A stretch of 64,000 bases of DNA from Mycolicibacterium sp. BiH015 (GTDB lineage Bacteria > Actinomycetota > Actinomycetes > Mycobacteriales > Mycobacteriaceae). Positions 38,300 to 50,233 of the stretch are shown piece after piece. The notes under the pieces were generated by a model that saw only the letters and a list, made by a program, of their open reading frames with translations, was not told the DNA's origin and searched no databases. The number at the start of each line of letters is the position of its first letter. Position 1 is the first letter of the stretch. The position numbers and the translations under genes are program-made. The stretch covers positions 124,001-188,000 of the forward strand of contig NZ_JAQGCZ010000003.1 of NCBI RefSeq assembly GCF_027706845.1, written 5' to 3'.

Positions 38300-41200
38300 T
38301 CAGTCAGCCGGGCGCTCGCCAACCTTTCTCAGCCGAATGGGGTAACCGCCACCAACCTTCCCCGTCCGCCACTCAGCGGGCTCGAGATCCAATACACCGC
38401 TGACCGCGTCGAGGCCTGAATCGTCTGCTTCGTGTAAGCGCAGATTTGGATCGAGCGTGATGGTGAACCTGCTTGCCAATAGTTCACCGGCGATCAAATC
38501 CGAAAGGCCGTCCCGCCATCCCTGGGGGAATTCTCGAATGGTGAGTTCCAGTTCAATCCGGTCACCGATATCGAGGTCGAAGCGCCGACGCGCTTCCTGC
38601 AATTCTCGAATCATGTCGCGGGCCCAGCCTTCGGCCTCCAGCTCCGGGGTGATGGTGCCGTCGAGCACCACGAGGCCCGCGCCGTCGCCCAGCGCCGCGG
38701 TGAACTCCGGATCGGCCGCCACCAGCCGCGAGCTGTACTCCTCGGGCTGCAACACCGCGGGACCCGCGGTCAGCGTGCCGTCGGAGTTGACGACCGCCTC
38801 GCCCGCCTTGACGGCCTTGATGGCGGCCTGGACGTCCTTGCCGATGCGCGGCCCCGCGACGCGGGCGTTGACGGTGAGCTCGAAGCGGCCGTGTGTGGCG
38901 ATGTCGTCGGTGAGTTCGACCGCCTTGACGTTGAGCTCGTCGGCGATCAGATCCCGATACGGCTCAAGCCGGCCCGGATCCACTGACTTATCCAGGGCCA
39001 CTGTCAGTTTCAACAGGGGCAGGCGCACACGCAGCTTCTTGGCCTTGCGCAGCGACGAGCCCGTCGAGGCGACCTCACGCACCAGGTCCATGTCCGCGAC
39101 CAGCTGCGGATCGGCGGGCAACGACTCCGCATCGGGCCAGTCGGTCAGATGCACCGACCGCTCCCCCGTGAGGTCCCGCCAGATCCGCTCGGTGGCCAAC
39201 GGCAGCAGCGGCGCCGCCAGTCGGCAGGTTACCTCCAGCACCGTGTGGAGGGTGTCGATGGCGTCGCGATCCTCCTCCCAGAACCGCGAACGCGACCGGC
39301 GCACATACCAATTCGTCAGCGCCTCGGTGAACTGCCGCAGGTGGTCGCAGGCACCGGAGATGTCGCACACGTCCAGCGACGCCGTCAGGTCGTCGCGCAG
39401 CGCCGCCAGCTTGGCCAGGATGTAGCGGTCGAGCACGTTCGCCGAATCGGTGCGCCACCTGCCGATCTGCGGCGCGTACAACGCGAGGAATGTGTACGCG
39501 TTCCACAGCGGGAGCAGTACCTGCCGCACACCTTCGCGAATCCCCTGCTCGGTCACGATGAGGTTGCCGCCGCGAAGGATCGGCGAGGCCATCAGGAACC
39601 ACCGCATCGCGTCGGATCCGTCGCGGTCGAACACCTCCGAGACGTCGGGGTAGTTGCGCAGCGACTTGCTCATCTTCTGGCCGTCGTTGCCCAGCACGAT
39701 GCCGTGTGCCACACAGGTGCGGAACGCCGGCCGGTCGAACAATGCCGTCGCCAGGATGTGCAGGGTGTAGAACCATCCGCGGGTCTGGCCGATGTACTCC
39801 ACGATGAAGTCACCCGGGAAATGCCCGGGTTCGTCCTCGGTGCCGGTGAACCAGTCGGAGTTCTCGAACGGGTAATGCACCTGCCCGTAGGGCATCGAGC
39901 CGGAGTCGAACCACACGTCGAGCACGTCTTCGATGCGCCGCATCGTGGACTTGCCACTCGGATCGTCCGGGTTGGGGCGGGTCAACTCGTCGATGTAGGG
40001 CCGGTGCAGGTTGTCGGGCCGGACGCCGAAATCGCGTTCGAGTTCGTCGAGGCTGCCGTAGACGTCGATCCGCGGGTAGGCGGGATCGTCGGACTTCCAC
40101 ACCGGGATGGGCGTGCCCCAGTACCTGTTCCGCGAGATCGACCAATCGCGGGCGCCCTGCAGCCACTTGCCGAACTGACCGTCCTTGACGTGCTCGGGAT
40201 ACCAGGTGATCTCCTGGTTCAGCTCGACCATGCGATCGCGGAACTGGCTGACCTTGATGAACCACGACGAGACCGCGCGATAGATCAACGGGTTGCGGCA
40301 CCGCCAGCAGTGCGGATAGGTGTGCTCGTAGGTGTCGTGGCGCAGCAGCACCGCACCGTTGACCCCGGCGGCCCCGATGCCGTTCTTGAGGTCGCGGATG
40401 ATCTGCGGGTTCGCGTCGAAGACGTGCTGACCCGCGTAGTCGGGCACCGTGGAATCGAAGCGGCCCCTCGCATCGACCGGCGTGACCGCGTCGATGCCGC
40501 CCGCCTGCGACGTCGCCATGTCGTCCTCGCCGTAGGCCGGCGCCATGTGCACCAGACCCGTGCCGTCCTCGGTACTGACGAACTCGCCGGGCAGGACCCG
40601 AAAGGCGTTCGGAGAGTCCATGAAGTACGGGAACGGCGGCGCATATCGCACGTCGAGCAGGTCGCGGCCGGTGTAGGTGGCCAGCACCGTCGGTTCCTCG
40701 CCGAGCTCGCGTACGTACGCGCCCAGCCGCGCCTCGGCGAGCACGAACCTCTTGCCCTGGGATTCGACCACCACGTAGGTGACGCCGGGGTTGACGGCGA
40801 CGGCCTGGTTGGACGGCAGTGTCCACGGTGTCGTCGTCCAGATCAGCAGGTGCGCTCCCTCGAGTGCTGGGAGGGCGCTCTCCACGATCCGGAAGCCGAC
40901 GGTGAGCGCGGGATCCTGGCGGTTCTGATAGACGTCGTCATCCATCCGGAGCTCGTGGCTCGACAGCGGGGTTTCGTCGTTCCAGCAGTACGGCAGAACT
41001 CGGTTGCCTTCATAGGCCAGGCCCTTGTCCCACAACTGTTTGAAGACCCAGATCACCGACTCCATGAATCCGATGTCGAGGGTCTTGTAATCGTTGTCGA
41101 AGTCGACCCAGCGAGCTTGCCGGGTGACGTAGTCACGCCACTCGCCGGTGTATTTGAGGACCGAGTCGCGGCACGCGTCGTTGAACTTCTCGATGCCCAT

Positions 41201-41539
41201 CTCTTCGATCTGGGCTTTGTCGGTGATGCCGAGCTGGCGCTGCACCTCAAGTTCGGCGGGCAACCCGTGCGTGTCCCAGCCGAAGCGCCGCTCCACCTTG
41301 TACCCGCGCATGGTCCGGTACCGGGGGACGATGTCCTTGACGTAGCCCGTCAGCAGGTGCCCGTAGTGCGGAAGACCGTTGGCGAATGGCGGCCCGTCGT
41401 AGAACACGTACTCGGGGGCACCCTCGCGCTGCTCGATGCTGGAACGGAAGGTGTCGTCGCTCTCCCAGAACTTGAGCACCTCGGCCTCCAGCTCCGGAAA
41501 CTTCGGCGCGCCGGAAGCGGGCTTGGGATATGCGGTCAC
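38300..41539 (-). CDS. ileS: Isoleucyl-tRNA synthetase IleS
   Basis: This 1079-aa class I synthetase is of the eukaryal-like actinobacterial type. The HIGH signature is HYGH at 58-61 ([10 protein letters not shown]), the KMSKS loop is [12 protein letters not shown], and the editing domain has [10 protein letters not shown] and [19 protein letters not shown] marks a zinc knuckle. The C-terminus is some 35 residues longer than in M. tuberculosis. GTG 41539 is chosen with AGGAG nine bases upstream; longer open frame is the T-box leader. Expression is controlled by that leader. Confidence 0.96.
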   Translation of the reverse strand: MTAYPKPASGAPKFPELEAEVLKFWESDDTFRSSIEQREGAPEYVFYDGPPFANGLPHYGHLLTGYVKDIVPRYRTMRGYKVERRFGWDTHGLPAELEVQRQLGITDKAQIEEMGIEKFNDACRDSVLKYTGEWRDYVTRQARWVDFDNDYKTLDIGFMESVIWVFKQLWDKGLAYEGNRVLPYCWNDETPLSSHELRMDDDVYQNRQDPALTVGFRIVESALPALEGAHLLIWTTTPWTLPSNQAVAVNPGVTYVVVESQGKRFVLAEARLGAYVRELGEEPTVLATYTGRDLLDVRYAPPFPYFMDSPNAFRVLPGEFVSTEDGTGLVHMAPAYGEDDMATSQAGGIDAVTPVDARGRFDSTVPDYAGQHVFDANPQIIRDLKNGIGAAGVNGAVLLRHDTYEHTYPHCWRCRNPLIYRAVSSWFIKVSQFRDRMVELNQEITWYPEHVKDGQFGKWLQGARDWSISRNRYWGTPIPVWKSDDPAYPRIDVYGSLDELERDFGVRPDNLHRPYIDELTRPNPDDPSGKSTMRRIEDVLDVWFDSGSMPYGQVHYPFENSDWFTGTEDEPGHFPGDFIVEYIGQTRGWFYTLHILATALFDRPAFRTCVAHGIVLGNDGQKMSKSLRNYPDVSEVFDRDGSDAMRWFLMASPILRGGNLIVTEQGIREGVRQVLLPLWNAYTFLALYAPQIGRWRTDSANVLDRYILAKLAALRDDLTASLDVCDISGACDHLRQFTEALTNWYVRRSRSRFWEEDRDAIDTLHTVLEVTCRLAAPLLPLATERIWRDLTGERSVHLTDWPDAESLPADPQLVADMDLVREVASTGSSLRKAKKLRVRLPLLKLTVALDKSVDPGRLEPYRDLIADELNVKAVELTDDIATHGRFELTVNARVAGPRIGKDVQAAIKAVKAGEAVVNSDGTLTAGPAVLQPEEYSSRLVAADPEFTAALGDGAGLVVLDGTITPELEAEGWARDMIRELQEARRRFDLDIGDRIELELTIREFPQGWRDGLSDLIAGELLASRFTITLDPNLRLHEADDSGLDAVSGVLDLEPAEWRTGKVGGGYPIRLRKVGERPAD

Positions 41540-41559
41540 GTGCTGGGTCTCCTGTGCCG

Positions 41560-41758
41560 TACGTCGAGTCAAGGCACGGGGACGAACGTCGCGCCGGTGC
41601 GCGAGCGCCGCGGTACCACCCCGCTTGCGCACGTCGGGCGTGCGCCGCTCAAGTCAGGGCGATGACGAGCCCAACCGTTCGGTTCTACTGGGCGCGGGCG
41701 TTCCACTCGCAGCTGTTCTTCCGAAGGCTCCCCGGTGATGGCCGGATCGACGCCGTTG
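41560..41758 (-). promoter_or_regulatory. ileS T-box riboswitch (actinobacterial, translational type)
   Basis: The T-box core GGTGGTACCGCG lies at 41620-41609 on the minus strand. Upstream, a short stem I (CCGG arms) displays an ATC isoleucine specifier at 41739-41737, and a linker with the GTAGAACCGAACGGTTGGGC type motif follows. Downstream, a GTGCC/GGCAC hairpin lies just before the AGGAG ribosome site, consistent with control of translation by uncharged tRNA-Ile. Boundaries are approximate. Confidence 0.88.
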
Positions 41759-41764
41759 GACCAG

Positions 41765-41770
41765 ATTCTA
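41765..41770 (-). promoter_or_regulatory. -10 element of the ileS leader
   Basis: TAGAAT, about 12 bases upstream of the T-box start, placing transcription start near 41758. Confidence 0.6.
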
Positions 41771-41771
41771 G

Positions 41772-41786
41772 CGGCGGCTGCCGCCG
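41772..41786. terminator. GC hairpin after the condensation-like gene
   Basis: CGGCGG-CTG-CCGCCG starts four bases after the stop of the gene at 41791 and just ahead of the ileS -10. No U tract follows, as is usual for mycobacterial stem-loops. Confidence 0.5.
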
Positions 41787-41790
41787 TTCA

Positions 41791-42399
41791 TCACAGCGGC
41801 GCAGCAGCGTCCGAGGTGATGTCGATGACGGCGAGCGGGAACTGCTCGGCCATCTCCTCGATGGAATACGCGTCGAAACGCGACGCGTCGTAGAACCAGT
41901 CGATCTGCAGCACACCGTCGACCCGCTGCACCCGCAGTTCGAGGGCGCGGCCGGCGGGCACGTCGGGCAGTTCGGTGGCGGCGACGTTGAGCAGCAGCTC
42001 CGACTGAGCGCTGGCGCGTCCAGGGGCGCCGGCCAGTGCACTGTGAGCGCCCTGCAGCATCTCGGTCGGCCCCATCGGGGCGGCGTCCGAACAGATCAGA
42101 GTCACGGGGTGACTCAACCAGCGATGGCCACCGGTGACGTCGACCGTCACGGTTCCTTCGCCACGGGTACGACCCAGGGTGCGACCCAGTGCAGCCAGGA
42201 GAATCTCCTCGACCTGCACGCCAAGCCACTCTGCCGCCGCGTCGAGCTCCTCGGTCAGTTCGCTCGAAGGCGATGTGCCGAACTTCTCTAGTTGGGCGGG
42301 CAGCGTGTCGATCGTGGGGTGATCGAACACATCCAGGGTTACCGGCGCGGTGTGGACGGGCCGTTGTTTGACCTCGTCCGCGATGTATGGAGCGACCAT
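41791..42399 (-). CDS. Condensation-domain-like fragment, function unknown
   Basis: This 202-aa protein resembles the C-terminal half of a non-ribosomal peptide or acyltransferase condensation domain. VEEILLAALGRTLGR looks like the floor-loop helix, and LELRVQRVDGVLQIDWFYDASRFDAYSIEEMAEQF like the final strand and helix. The HHxxxDG catalytic half is absent. No repeat scars or stops are seen, and the -10 (TACGGT six bases before ATG 42399) looks intact, so it may be a functional truncated protein rather than debris. It is divergent from the HTH gene. Similarity is judged by eye. Confidence 0.6.
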   Translation of the reverse strand: MVAPYIADEVKQRPVHTAPVTLDVFDHPTIDTLPAQLEKFGTSPSSELTEELDAAAEWLGVQVEEILLAALGRTLGRTRGEGTVTVDVTGGHRWLSHPVTLICSDAAPMGPTEMLQGAHSALAGAPGRASAQSELLLNVAATELPDVPAGRALELRVQRVDGVLQIDWFYDASRFDAYSIEEMAEQFPLAVIDITSDAAAPL

Positions 42400-42405
42400 G
42401 GACTT

Positions 42406-42411
42406 ACCGTA
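42406..42411 (-). promoter_or_regulatory. -10 element of the leaderless condensation-like gene
   Basis: TACGGT (minus strand) six bases before ATG 42399. Confidence 0.6.
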
Positions 42412-42420
42412 CAGCGAATG

Positions 42421-42447
42421 TCCCAAATTTGGGAGAGTGCTCCCAAA
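42421..42447. promoter_or_regulatory. Triple CCCAAA operator candidate
   Basis: A perfect 12-bp palindrome CCCAAATTTGGG (42422-42433) overlaps a second inverted repeat TTTGGGAG-AGTG-CTCCCAAA (42428-42447). Three half-sites therefore lie just upstream of the condensation-like gene's -10 and about 75-100 bp upstream of the HTH gene's -10. The adjacent HTH protein is the obvious candidate ligand. Confidence 0.6.
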
Positions 42448-42522
42448 ACTGTGACGGCTATGTCAATAAGGAACGTGTTATCTATTTGCCGGGAGGGGCT
42501 GCCCAAAGCCGGGATCAGGCGT

Positions 42523-42528
42523 TATGGT
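42523..42528 (+). promoter_or_regulatory. -10 element of the leaderless HTH gene
   Basis: TATGGT six bases before ATG 42535; it decides that start over several upstream in-frame codons. Confidence 0.65.
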
Positions 42529-42534
42529 GTTGAG

Positions 42535-42909
42535 ATGCCCCGTACGGACGAGAACGGCAGACAGCTCAAAGCACTGCTCGACTACCTCCTTGACGGAGAG
42601 ATTGATGCCAAGGACATTTTTGACGCACTTGGCATTTCAAGCAGCACCTATTACCGCCGAATCAAAGAGCCCGACTATCCGAATGCGGAAGAACTACGTC
42701 TCGTAGCCGACCGGTTCGCGCTTAGCTACCCGGACCTCCAGATTCAGTTCGGACTGATGTCTCGCCAAGAGGTACTGCAATACGTGGAGGGCCTCGGCCC
42801 GGCACCTCGCGGGGTCGCCACATTGGCTGACACCACGGTAAATACCGTCACGAAGCGCCGGACGAAGCTCTCGGATCTGACACCACGACTGGATGCGCCT
42901 CCCCTTTAG
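42535..42909 (+). CDS. Small helix-turn-helix DNA-binding protein
   Basis: This 124-aa protein has an N-terminal helical domain whose segment DAKDIFDALGISSSTYYRRIKEPDYPNAEELRLVADRF (in pieces at about 24-61) reads as a Cro/CI-type helix-turn-helix followed by a supporting helix. The C-terminal 45 residues are basic and look disordered. ATG 42535 is fixed by the promoter. It shares a regulatory region with the condensation-like gene and is followed, 53 bp on, by a polytopic membrane protein gene. Targets are unknown; a local regulator is the simplest reading. Confidence 0.72.
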   Translation: MPRTDENGRQLKALLDYLLDGEIDAKDIFDALGISSSTYYRRIKEPDYPNAEELRLVADRFALSYPDLQIQFGLMSRQEVLQYVEGLGPAPRGVATLADTTVNTVTKRRTKLSDLTPRLDAPPL

Positions 42910-42962
42910 CGGACTTGGCGCATACAATTTGCTGAACCCGTTCCGCCCGAAAGCGACTCCCC

Positions 42963-43697
42963 ATGGCCCTGGCTTCACTCATCGTGATCACACTCCTGTG
43001 TATCGCGTGGAGCCTGTGGATCCGTCGCGTCACCTGGTCGTGCCGCTGGGAGGTGGCCGCCACCCTCAACATCGCACTGCAGGGCGCGGCTGTCCTACTG
43101 ATGTCGCCGCTGGCCTCCGAGACCCTTGGCCCGTTCCTGTATTCGCTGACAGGTAAGTGGAACCTCGAGGACTATCTGGGACACGATTGCTACATCGTCG
43201 CGGCGTCGGCAGTCGTCTACAACGCACTGGGACGACTGGAACAGGACCACGCGTTGCAGCAACGATTCCGTCAGCACATCGAGCTGCCAGCAACTCTGTG
43301 CATTCCGCTTCTCCTCGGCGCTTTCTGGCTCGGAAACGGTGCCACGATCTACCGCGCCGACTTCTTCGACGTGCCGACCGATCTGTGGCTCAACCTCTAC
43401 TGGCTGATGCTCTGCAGCCTGCTCATCTACCTGCTGGTCTACTGTGCGCGGGCACTGCTGATCCTGCGCACCGACCCGCGGTCGCGCCCCATCGCGAACG
43501 TGTACCTTTTCGCATGCGCCATGGGCATTCTCGCGTGCGTGGTGCGCCTCGTCACCGCGTTCGTTCCGACGCTGCAGACCGTTCAGGGCAGCACGCTGGT
43601 GTGGGTTTTCGCGTGTGCCTGCGGAGCGGGCTTCGCGCTCACGTCCGCCCACTCCTGGCGCCTCAAGACCAGGTGGTTCTCGCGCGCGAACACCTGA
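42963..43697 (+). CDS. Polytopic membrane protein, function unknown
   Basis: This 244-aa protein has about six or seven hydrophobic helices, roughly 3-20, 30-50, 75-90, 108-126, 140-163, 178-198 and 208-230. Cysteines lie within or near the helices and the C-terminus is basic. It follows the small HTH gene, a pairing of regulator and membrane protein repeated across actinobacterial accessory regions. TACAAT at 42923-42928 may give it its own promoter. I do not recognise a family with confidence. Confidence 0.7.
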   Translation: MALASLIVITLLCIAWSLWIRRVTWSCRWEVAATLNIALQGAAVLLMSPLASETLGPFLYSLTGKWNLEDYLGHDCYIVAASAVVYNALGRLEQDHALQQRFRQHIELPATLCIPLLLGAFWLGNGATIYRADFFDVPTDLWLNLYWLMLCSLLIYLLVYCARALLILRTDPRSRPIANVYLFACAMGILACVVRLVTAFVPTLQTVQGSTLVWVFACACGAGFALTSAHSWRLKTRWFSRANT

Positions 43698-43711
43698 GGC
43701 GGGGCCGGCCC
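43697..43711. terminator. GC hairpin between convergent genes
   Basis: GCGGG-GCCGG-CCCGC, beginning at the last base of the membrane protein stop codon, in the 27-bp gap before the end of lipL. It could serve both strands; no U tract. Confidence 0.45.
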
Positions 43712-43724
43712 GCAGCGACTGAGA

Positions 43725-44978
43725 TCAGACAGCCGTCGCGGTGGTGTCGGCGAACGGTGCGCCGAATTCACGCACCCGCCGATGGCCGTTCCTGCGGGCT
43801 TGCGACACTCCGCGCCGGATCAGCGCCGCGGTGGCGACGAAGCCGGCCTGATCACTGACCACCATCGGCGTCAGCAGCCGGTTGTGGACGAAACTGAACG
43901 CGAGCCCGGTGTCCGGGTCGGCCCAGCCGAACGACCCGCCCAAACCTACGTGCCCGAAGCCTGGCAGCAGACCGGGGATCGGCAGCCCGTGATAACCGAG
44001 GTGGAACGACAGCGGCATGACCATGCTGTGATCGAGGCGCAGGCTGCGGCGCCCGACAAGCGCCGCAGTGGTCTCGCGAGACAGATACTGCATGCCGTCG
44101 ATGCGGCCGCCGTTGGCGATCGCAGCGTACATGCGGGCCAGCGCCCGGGCTGTCGCCACCCCGTTGGCGGCCGGAATCTCGCTGTCGAGCAACGGGATGT
44201 CGCCCTGGACGAACGACTTGACGCCAGGGAAGTACATCGCGCCGAATCCCGCCGAGAACGGCAACGCCGCGATGTGTGGAGCAACGAGGTTGAAGATCGG
44301 GTTCTGCAACCGGGACTGAGGACCGATGATGCGGGCGGGCTGGGTCGGCGCCCCCACAGGCGGGCGGCCGAGGTGAATACCGTCGGTGTTCAACGGCGCG
44401 GCCACTTCGGTGCGGATCAGCTCGCGCATCCCGATTCCGGTGACAGACCGCGCCAGGCCCGACAGCAGCCAGCCGAAGGTGAACGCGTGGTAGGCGGGCT
44501 TACCGTGCAACCAGCTCATCGGGGCCGCAGCCAGCCGCTCCTCCATGACGAGGTGGTTCATCAGGTCGGCCTTGGCCACGCCGTTGAGCTGCGACAGTCC
44601 CGCCCGGTGCCGCATCAGCTCTCGCACGGTGATCTGCGACTTGCCGTTGACGCCGAACTCGCGCCAATATTCGGCGACGGGAGCGTCGTAGTCGATCAGC
44701 CCGCGGTCGTGGAGCCGGTGGATGACGGTTGCTGCGACGCCTTTTGTCGCCGAGAAGACCATCGGGGCGGTGTCGGCGGTCCAGCGACGTTTGCCTTTGC
44801 GATCCGACCATCCTGTCCACACGTCGACGACCGGCTCACCGTCAAGGTAGACCGACAGTGCGCCGCCACCGAACCGGCGGTGCGGGAACATCTGGGCGAA
44901 CGCGCGTACCGCGCACGTGAAGTTCGAATCGGCTTCGCCCTTCACGCCGCGCGGCAGGTCACCTTTGACGCCCGTCAC
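43725..44978 (-). CDS. lipL: Serine beta-lactamase-fold esterase LipL
   Basis: This 417-aa hydrolase belongs to the class C beta-lactamase-like esterase family (EstB type). The nucleophile is the Ser of the SxxK motif in FSATKGVAAT (about 76-85), with a Tyr-containing YWREFG and later FGHVGLGGSFGW as probable base and oxyanion regions. It corresponds to LipL (Rv1497), next to the meaB homologue as in M. tuberculosis. TAAATT six bases before GTG 44978 gives a leaderless mRNA. No signal peptide is evident. Confidence 0.88.
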   Translation of the reverse strand: MTGVKGDLPRGVKGEADSNFTCAVRAFAQMFPHRRFGGGALSVYLDGEPVVDVWTGWSDRKGKRRWTADTAPMVFSATKGVAATVIHRLHDRGLIDYDAPVAEYWREFGVNGKSQITVRELMRHRAGLSQLNGVAKADLMNHLVMEERLAAAPMSWLHGKPAYHAFTFGWLLSGLARSVTGIGMRELIRTEVAAPLNTDGIHLGRPPVGAPTQPARIIGPQSRLQNPIFNLVAPHIAALPFSAGFGAMYFPGVKSFVQGDIPLLDSEIPAANGVATARALARMYAAIANGGRIDGMQYLSRETTAALVGRRSLRLDHSMVMPLSFHLGYHGLPIPGLLPGFGHVGLGGSFGWADPDTGLAFSFVHNRLLTPMVVSDQAGFVATAALIRRGVSQARRNGHRRVREFGAPFADTTATAV

Positions 44979-44984
44979 AAGATG

Positions 44985-44990
44985 AATTTA
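44985..44990 (-). promoter_or_regulatory. -10 element of leaderless lipL
   Basis: TAAATT (minus strand) six bases before GTG 44978, in the 51-bp gap after meaB. Confidence 0.6.
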
Positions 44991-45029
44991 CCCTGCGGTG
45001 CGGCAAACAATCCCTTAGTTACCAATTTG

Positions 45030-46005
45030 TTAGTCGGTGGCTTTCGGCGGCTGTTCGACGGCGTCGAGTATCCGTTGTGCAGCAAGCGCAGGCGTCAGCT
45101 CACCCTCGCGCACCTGGCGTTCGACGTCGCTGCGGATCGCCCGGACGCCCGGGCTGGAGAGCACTCTGTCCAGCACGGTGTCCCGAACCATCGACCAGGT
45201 CCATTCCACCTGCTGGGTGCGCCTCCTCGCCTCGAACTCACCGGCTTCGCTCAGCACGCCCCGGTGTTTGAGCACCGTGTCCCACAGCTCCGAAAGACCG
45301 GCACCCGTCAGCGCACTCATCGTGAGAACCGGTGGGCGCCAAAGCGTTTCGCGCGGATAGATCAGCCGGATGGCGCCGGCGAGCTCTCGGGCAGCCGATT
45401 TCGCTTCGACGGCGTGCTCGCCGTCGGCCTTGTTGACGACCACGATGTCGGCCAGCTCAAGGACGCCCTTCTTGATGCCCTGCAGCTGATCACCGGTGCG
45501 GGCGAGGGTCAGGAACACGAAGGTGTCGACCATGTTGGCAACGGTCACCTCCGACTGGCCGACACCCACCGTCTCCACCAGGACCACGTCGTAGCCTGCG
45601 GCTTCCAGCAACACGATCGTCTCGCGCGTCGCCTTCGCGACGCCGCCGAGTGTTCCCGAGGTCGGCGACGGCCGAATGTAGGCGTCGGGGTGCACGGCGA
45701 GTTTTGCCATCCGCGTCTTGTCGCCGAGGATCGAGCCCCCGGTCCTCGTCGAAGACGGGTCGACGGCCAACACCGCCACGCGGTGACCCTGCTCGATGAG
45801 ATGGAGCCCCAGCGCCTCGATCGTCGTCGACTTCCCGACCCCCGGGACGCCGGTGATGCCGACGTGCATGGCCGAACCGGCCTCCGGCATGAGCTCCAGG
45901 AGCAGTTCCTGAGCTCTCTGCCGATGATCCGGACGTGTCGACTCGACGAGCGTGATCGCCCTTGCGAGTGCCGAGCGGTCACCGCTGCGGATCGCCTCGG
46001 CCAGC

Positions 46006-46019
<14 letters not shown>
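45030..46019 (-). CDS. meaB: Methylmalonyl-CoA mutase-associated GTPase MeaB
   Basis: This 329-aa G3E GTPase loads and protects adenosylcobalamin on methylmalonyl-CoA mutase. The P-loop is GVPGVGKST (about 56-64). The Mg/switch motif [27 protein letters not shown] and the NKAD base-recognition motif are intact. ATG 46019 lies 14 bp inside the end of mutB. In M. tuberculosis the equivalent gene (Rv1496) is separated from mutB by mazEF4; here they abut. Confidence 0.95.
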
Positions 46020-48264
<2,245 letters not shown>

Positions 48265-48265
48265 G

Positions 48266-50134
48266 TCATGCCCCCAATCGGGTCAGCAGATCCGACAAAG
48301 TCTGCACCGCATCGATTTTCGCGGTCACATGCCCGTCGGGTTTCGACGGCGCGTCGGCGACCGCCTTCTCGGGGCCGGCCAGCAGCACGTGTTCTACGCC
48401 CGCAGCCTTCGCGGCGTCGACCGCGGCCGAGGCCTCGTCTGCGTAACGCTTGTCGGTGCCGCACACGACAGCCACCCCGGTGATACCCGCCTCGGCGACC
48501 GCGGCACCGATCCCCGATGCGTCGACCGGTCCCGGATTGACAGCCTCGATACCCCCGGACGCCAGCAGGTTCGACGTGAAGGTGGTGCGGATGTTGTGCT
48601 CGGCAAGAGGCCCCAGCGGCAGCAGCAGAGCCTTCGGGCGTGCTCCGTGTTTCTCCAGATATTCGTCGGAGCGATTGCGCAGCGCCTCGAACTCCGCGCC
48701 GTAACGTCGCACCGAGGGCAGCGGGTTTCCTTGTGGCAGAGGGACTTCCGAGAGGTTCGGGAATTCGTTGACACCGGTGACCGCAGTCCTTCGGTGTGCG
48801 ATGTCGTCCGCCCGGCGCTGCGCGACTTCGGCGATCCGGGCGCCGATGTGCTCGCGGGCCGCCTCGAACCCGCCTCCGGCTTCGATGTCCTGGAAGTGTG
48901 CCCAGGCCTTCTCGGCGAGCTCTCGGGTGAGGTCCTCGACGAACCACGAACCGCCCGCGGGGTCGAGAACGCGACCGATGTGCGACTCCTCGAGGAGAAG
49001 AAGCTGGGTGTTGCGGGCGATCCGGCGCGAGAAGCTGCGTGCGGTGCCGGGGAACCCACCGTCGATCGCGACGTCGAACGGATGCACCTGCACGATGTCG
49101 GCGCCACCGACGCCGGCAGCGAAGGCCGCCACCGTGGTGCGCAGCATGTTCACCCACGGATCGCGCTGGGACATCATCGGCAGCGACGTGGTCGCGATCA
49201 CGGTTGCGGCACCGGAGCCGGGATCGCCGACCACCTCGGCAACTCTGGCCCAGAGTCGGCGTGCCGCACGTAGTTTCGCGATGGACTGGAACTGGTCGTC
49301 GTCAACGGCGAACCGGAAACCGATCAGGCCGAGCGCCGCGGACGTGCTGAGCCCGGCGTCGACAAGGTGGCGCAGGTAGGCCACGCCCGCCGCGACCGAG
49401 GCTCCCAGCTCCCACGTCGCGTTGGCGCCGAGATTATGGAATGTGGGCCCGTCGACGGTGATCATCCGCACGTGCCCATCGAATCCGAGAACCTGCTCGG
49501 CCCGTCCGACGACCTCGTCGAGACACGGCGCGGCCCGTCCGGCGAGCGGCGCGGTGAGCGGATCGGCCCCGAGATCCACCGACAGCCGTGATCGCTGGTC
49601 GTCGTCGAGTCCCGTCAACAGGGCGAGAAGCGCGTCGACCGTCGCACCGTATGCGGCACCGTCGGCCTGCACCACGACGGGCACCAGGTCGAGGTAGACA
49701 CCGTCGAGCAGGGCAGGCAGCTCAGACGGCGCCACGCCACCCTCGCCGATCCGCAGCACCAACGCGCTGATGCCCTCGGTGAGCCCGAGCAGGATGGCTC
49801 CGTTCGCCTCGGCTGCCGCAGACCCGTCCGCCGGATAGACCTCGGCCACCTTCCAGCCGGCCTTGACGTCGCGCAGTGCGTCGCCGCCGCGCACGAACGG
49901 CCAACGGCCCGGCAGGGCGGGCTCGGTGAGCCCGTCGCGGCTCGTGTACAGCGGCCTGATCGGGAATCCGTCGTACGTCGGCGAGTCGAGCAGACGCTCG
50001 GGCTCGGCACCCAGCTCGGCGGGGTCTTTCCTGGTCGTCTTCGCCAGAACGCCCGCCACGGCGGAGCGCCATCGGTCCAGATCGGAGTCGACTACACCTG
50101 CGGCAGCGCCGTCGCTGGGTTTCTGCACAGCCAT
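48266..50134 (-). CDS. mutA: Methylmalonyl-CoA mutase small subunit MutA
   Basis: This 622-aa structural beta subunit has the same barrel plus flavodoxin layout as MutB but lacks the DxHxxG cobalt-ligand motif, as expected. TAGCCT (50141-50136) lies one base before ATG 50134 and seven before GTG 50128, so transcription may begin inside the annotated first codons and GTG 50128 may be the real leaderless start. First gene of mutA-mutB-meaB. Confidence 0.94.
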   Translation of the reverse strand: MAVQKPSDGAAAGVVDSDLDRWRSAVAGVLAKTTRKDPAELGAEPERLLDSPTYDGFPIRPLYTSRDGLTEPALPGRWPFVRGGDALRDVKAGWKVAEVYPADGSAAAEANGAILLGLTEGISALVLRIGEGGVAPSELPALLDGVYLDLVPVVVQADGAAYGATVDALLALLTGLDDDQRSRLSVDLGADPLTAPLAGRAAPCLDEVVGRAEQVLGFDGHVRMITVDGPTFHNLGANATWELGASVAAGVAYLRHLVDAGLSTSAALGLIGFRFAVDDDQFQSIAKLRAARRLWARVAEVVGDPGSGAATVIATTSLPMMSQRDPWVNMLRTTVAAFAAGVGGADIVQVHPFDVAIDGGFPGTARSFSRRIARNTQLLLLEESHIGRVLDPAGGSWFVEDLTRELAEKAWAHFQDIEAGGGFEAAREHIGARIAEVAQRRADDIAHRRTAVTGVNEFPNLSEVPLPQGNPLPSVRRYGAEFEALRNRSDEYLEKHGARPKALLLPLGPLAEHNIRTTFTSNLLASGGIEAVNPGPVDASGIGAAVAEAGITGVAVVCGTDKRYADEASAAVDAAKAAGVEHVLLAGPEKAVADAPSKPDGHVTAKIDAVQTLSDLLTRLGA

Positions 50135-50169
50135 CAGGCTAAATGATGCGGCTCACATCAGCGCCCGCC

Positions 50170-50188
50170 GGTGTGCACATTGCACACC
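50170..50188. promoter_or_regulatory. Inverted repeat upstream of mutA
   Basis: GGTGTGCA-CAT-TGCACACC, a perfect 8-3-8 palindrome, 35 bp before mutA and 46 bp before the divergent DedA-type gene. It lies at the -35 side of the mutA -10, a typical operator place. The regulator is unknown. Confidence 0.65.
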
Positions 50189-50233
50189 CGGCCAACTCGG
50201 TGGGTTTGCTCGCGCACCGTACGCTTGATAACC

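Noticed and set aside
41540..41632. N-terminal extension of IleS by 31 residues.
   Set aside because: The sequence is the T-box antiterminator/sequestrator region; GTG 41539 has a ribosome site and the expected N-terminus.
41791..42399. Complete condensation domain enzyme.
   Set aside because: Only the C-terminal half is recognisable and HHxxxDG is missing.
42931..42944. Third BioQ operator ahead of the membrane protein gene (TGAACCCGTTCC).
   Set aside because: Spacer is two bases, not three, and the right arm is incomplete; no biotin gene nearby.
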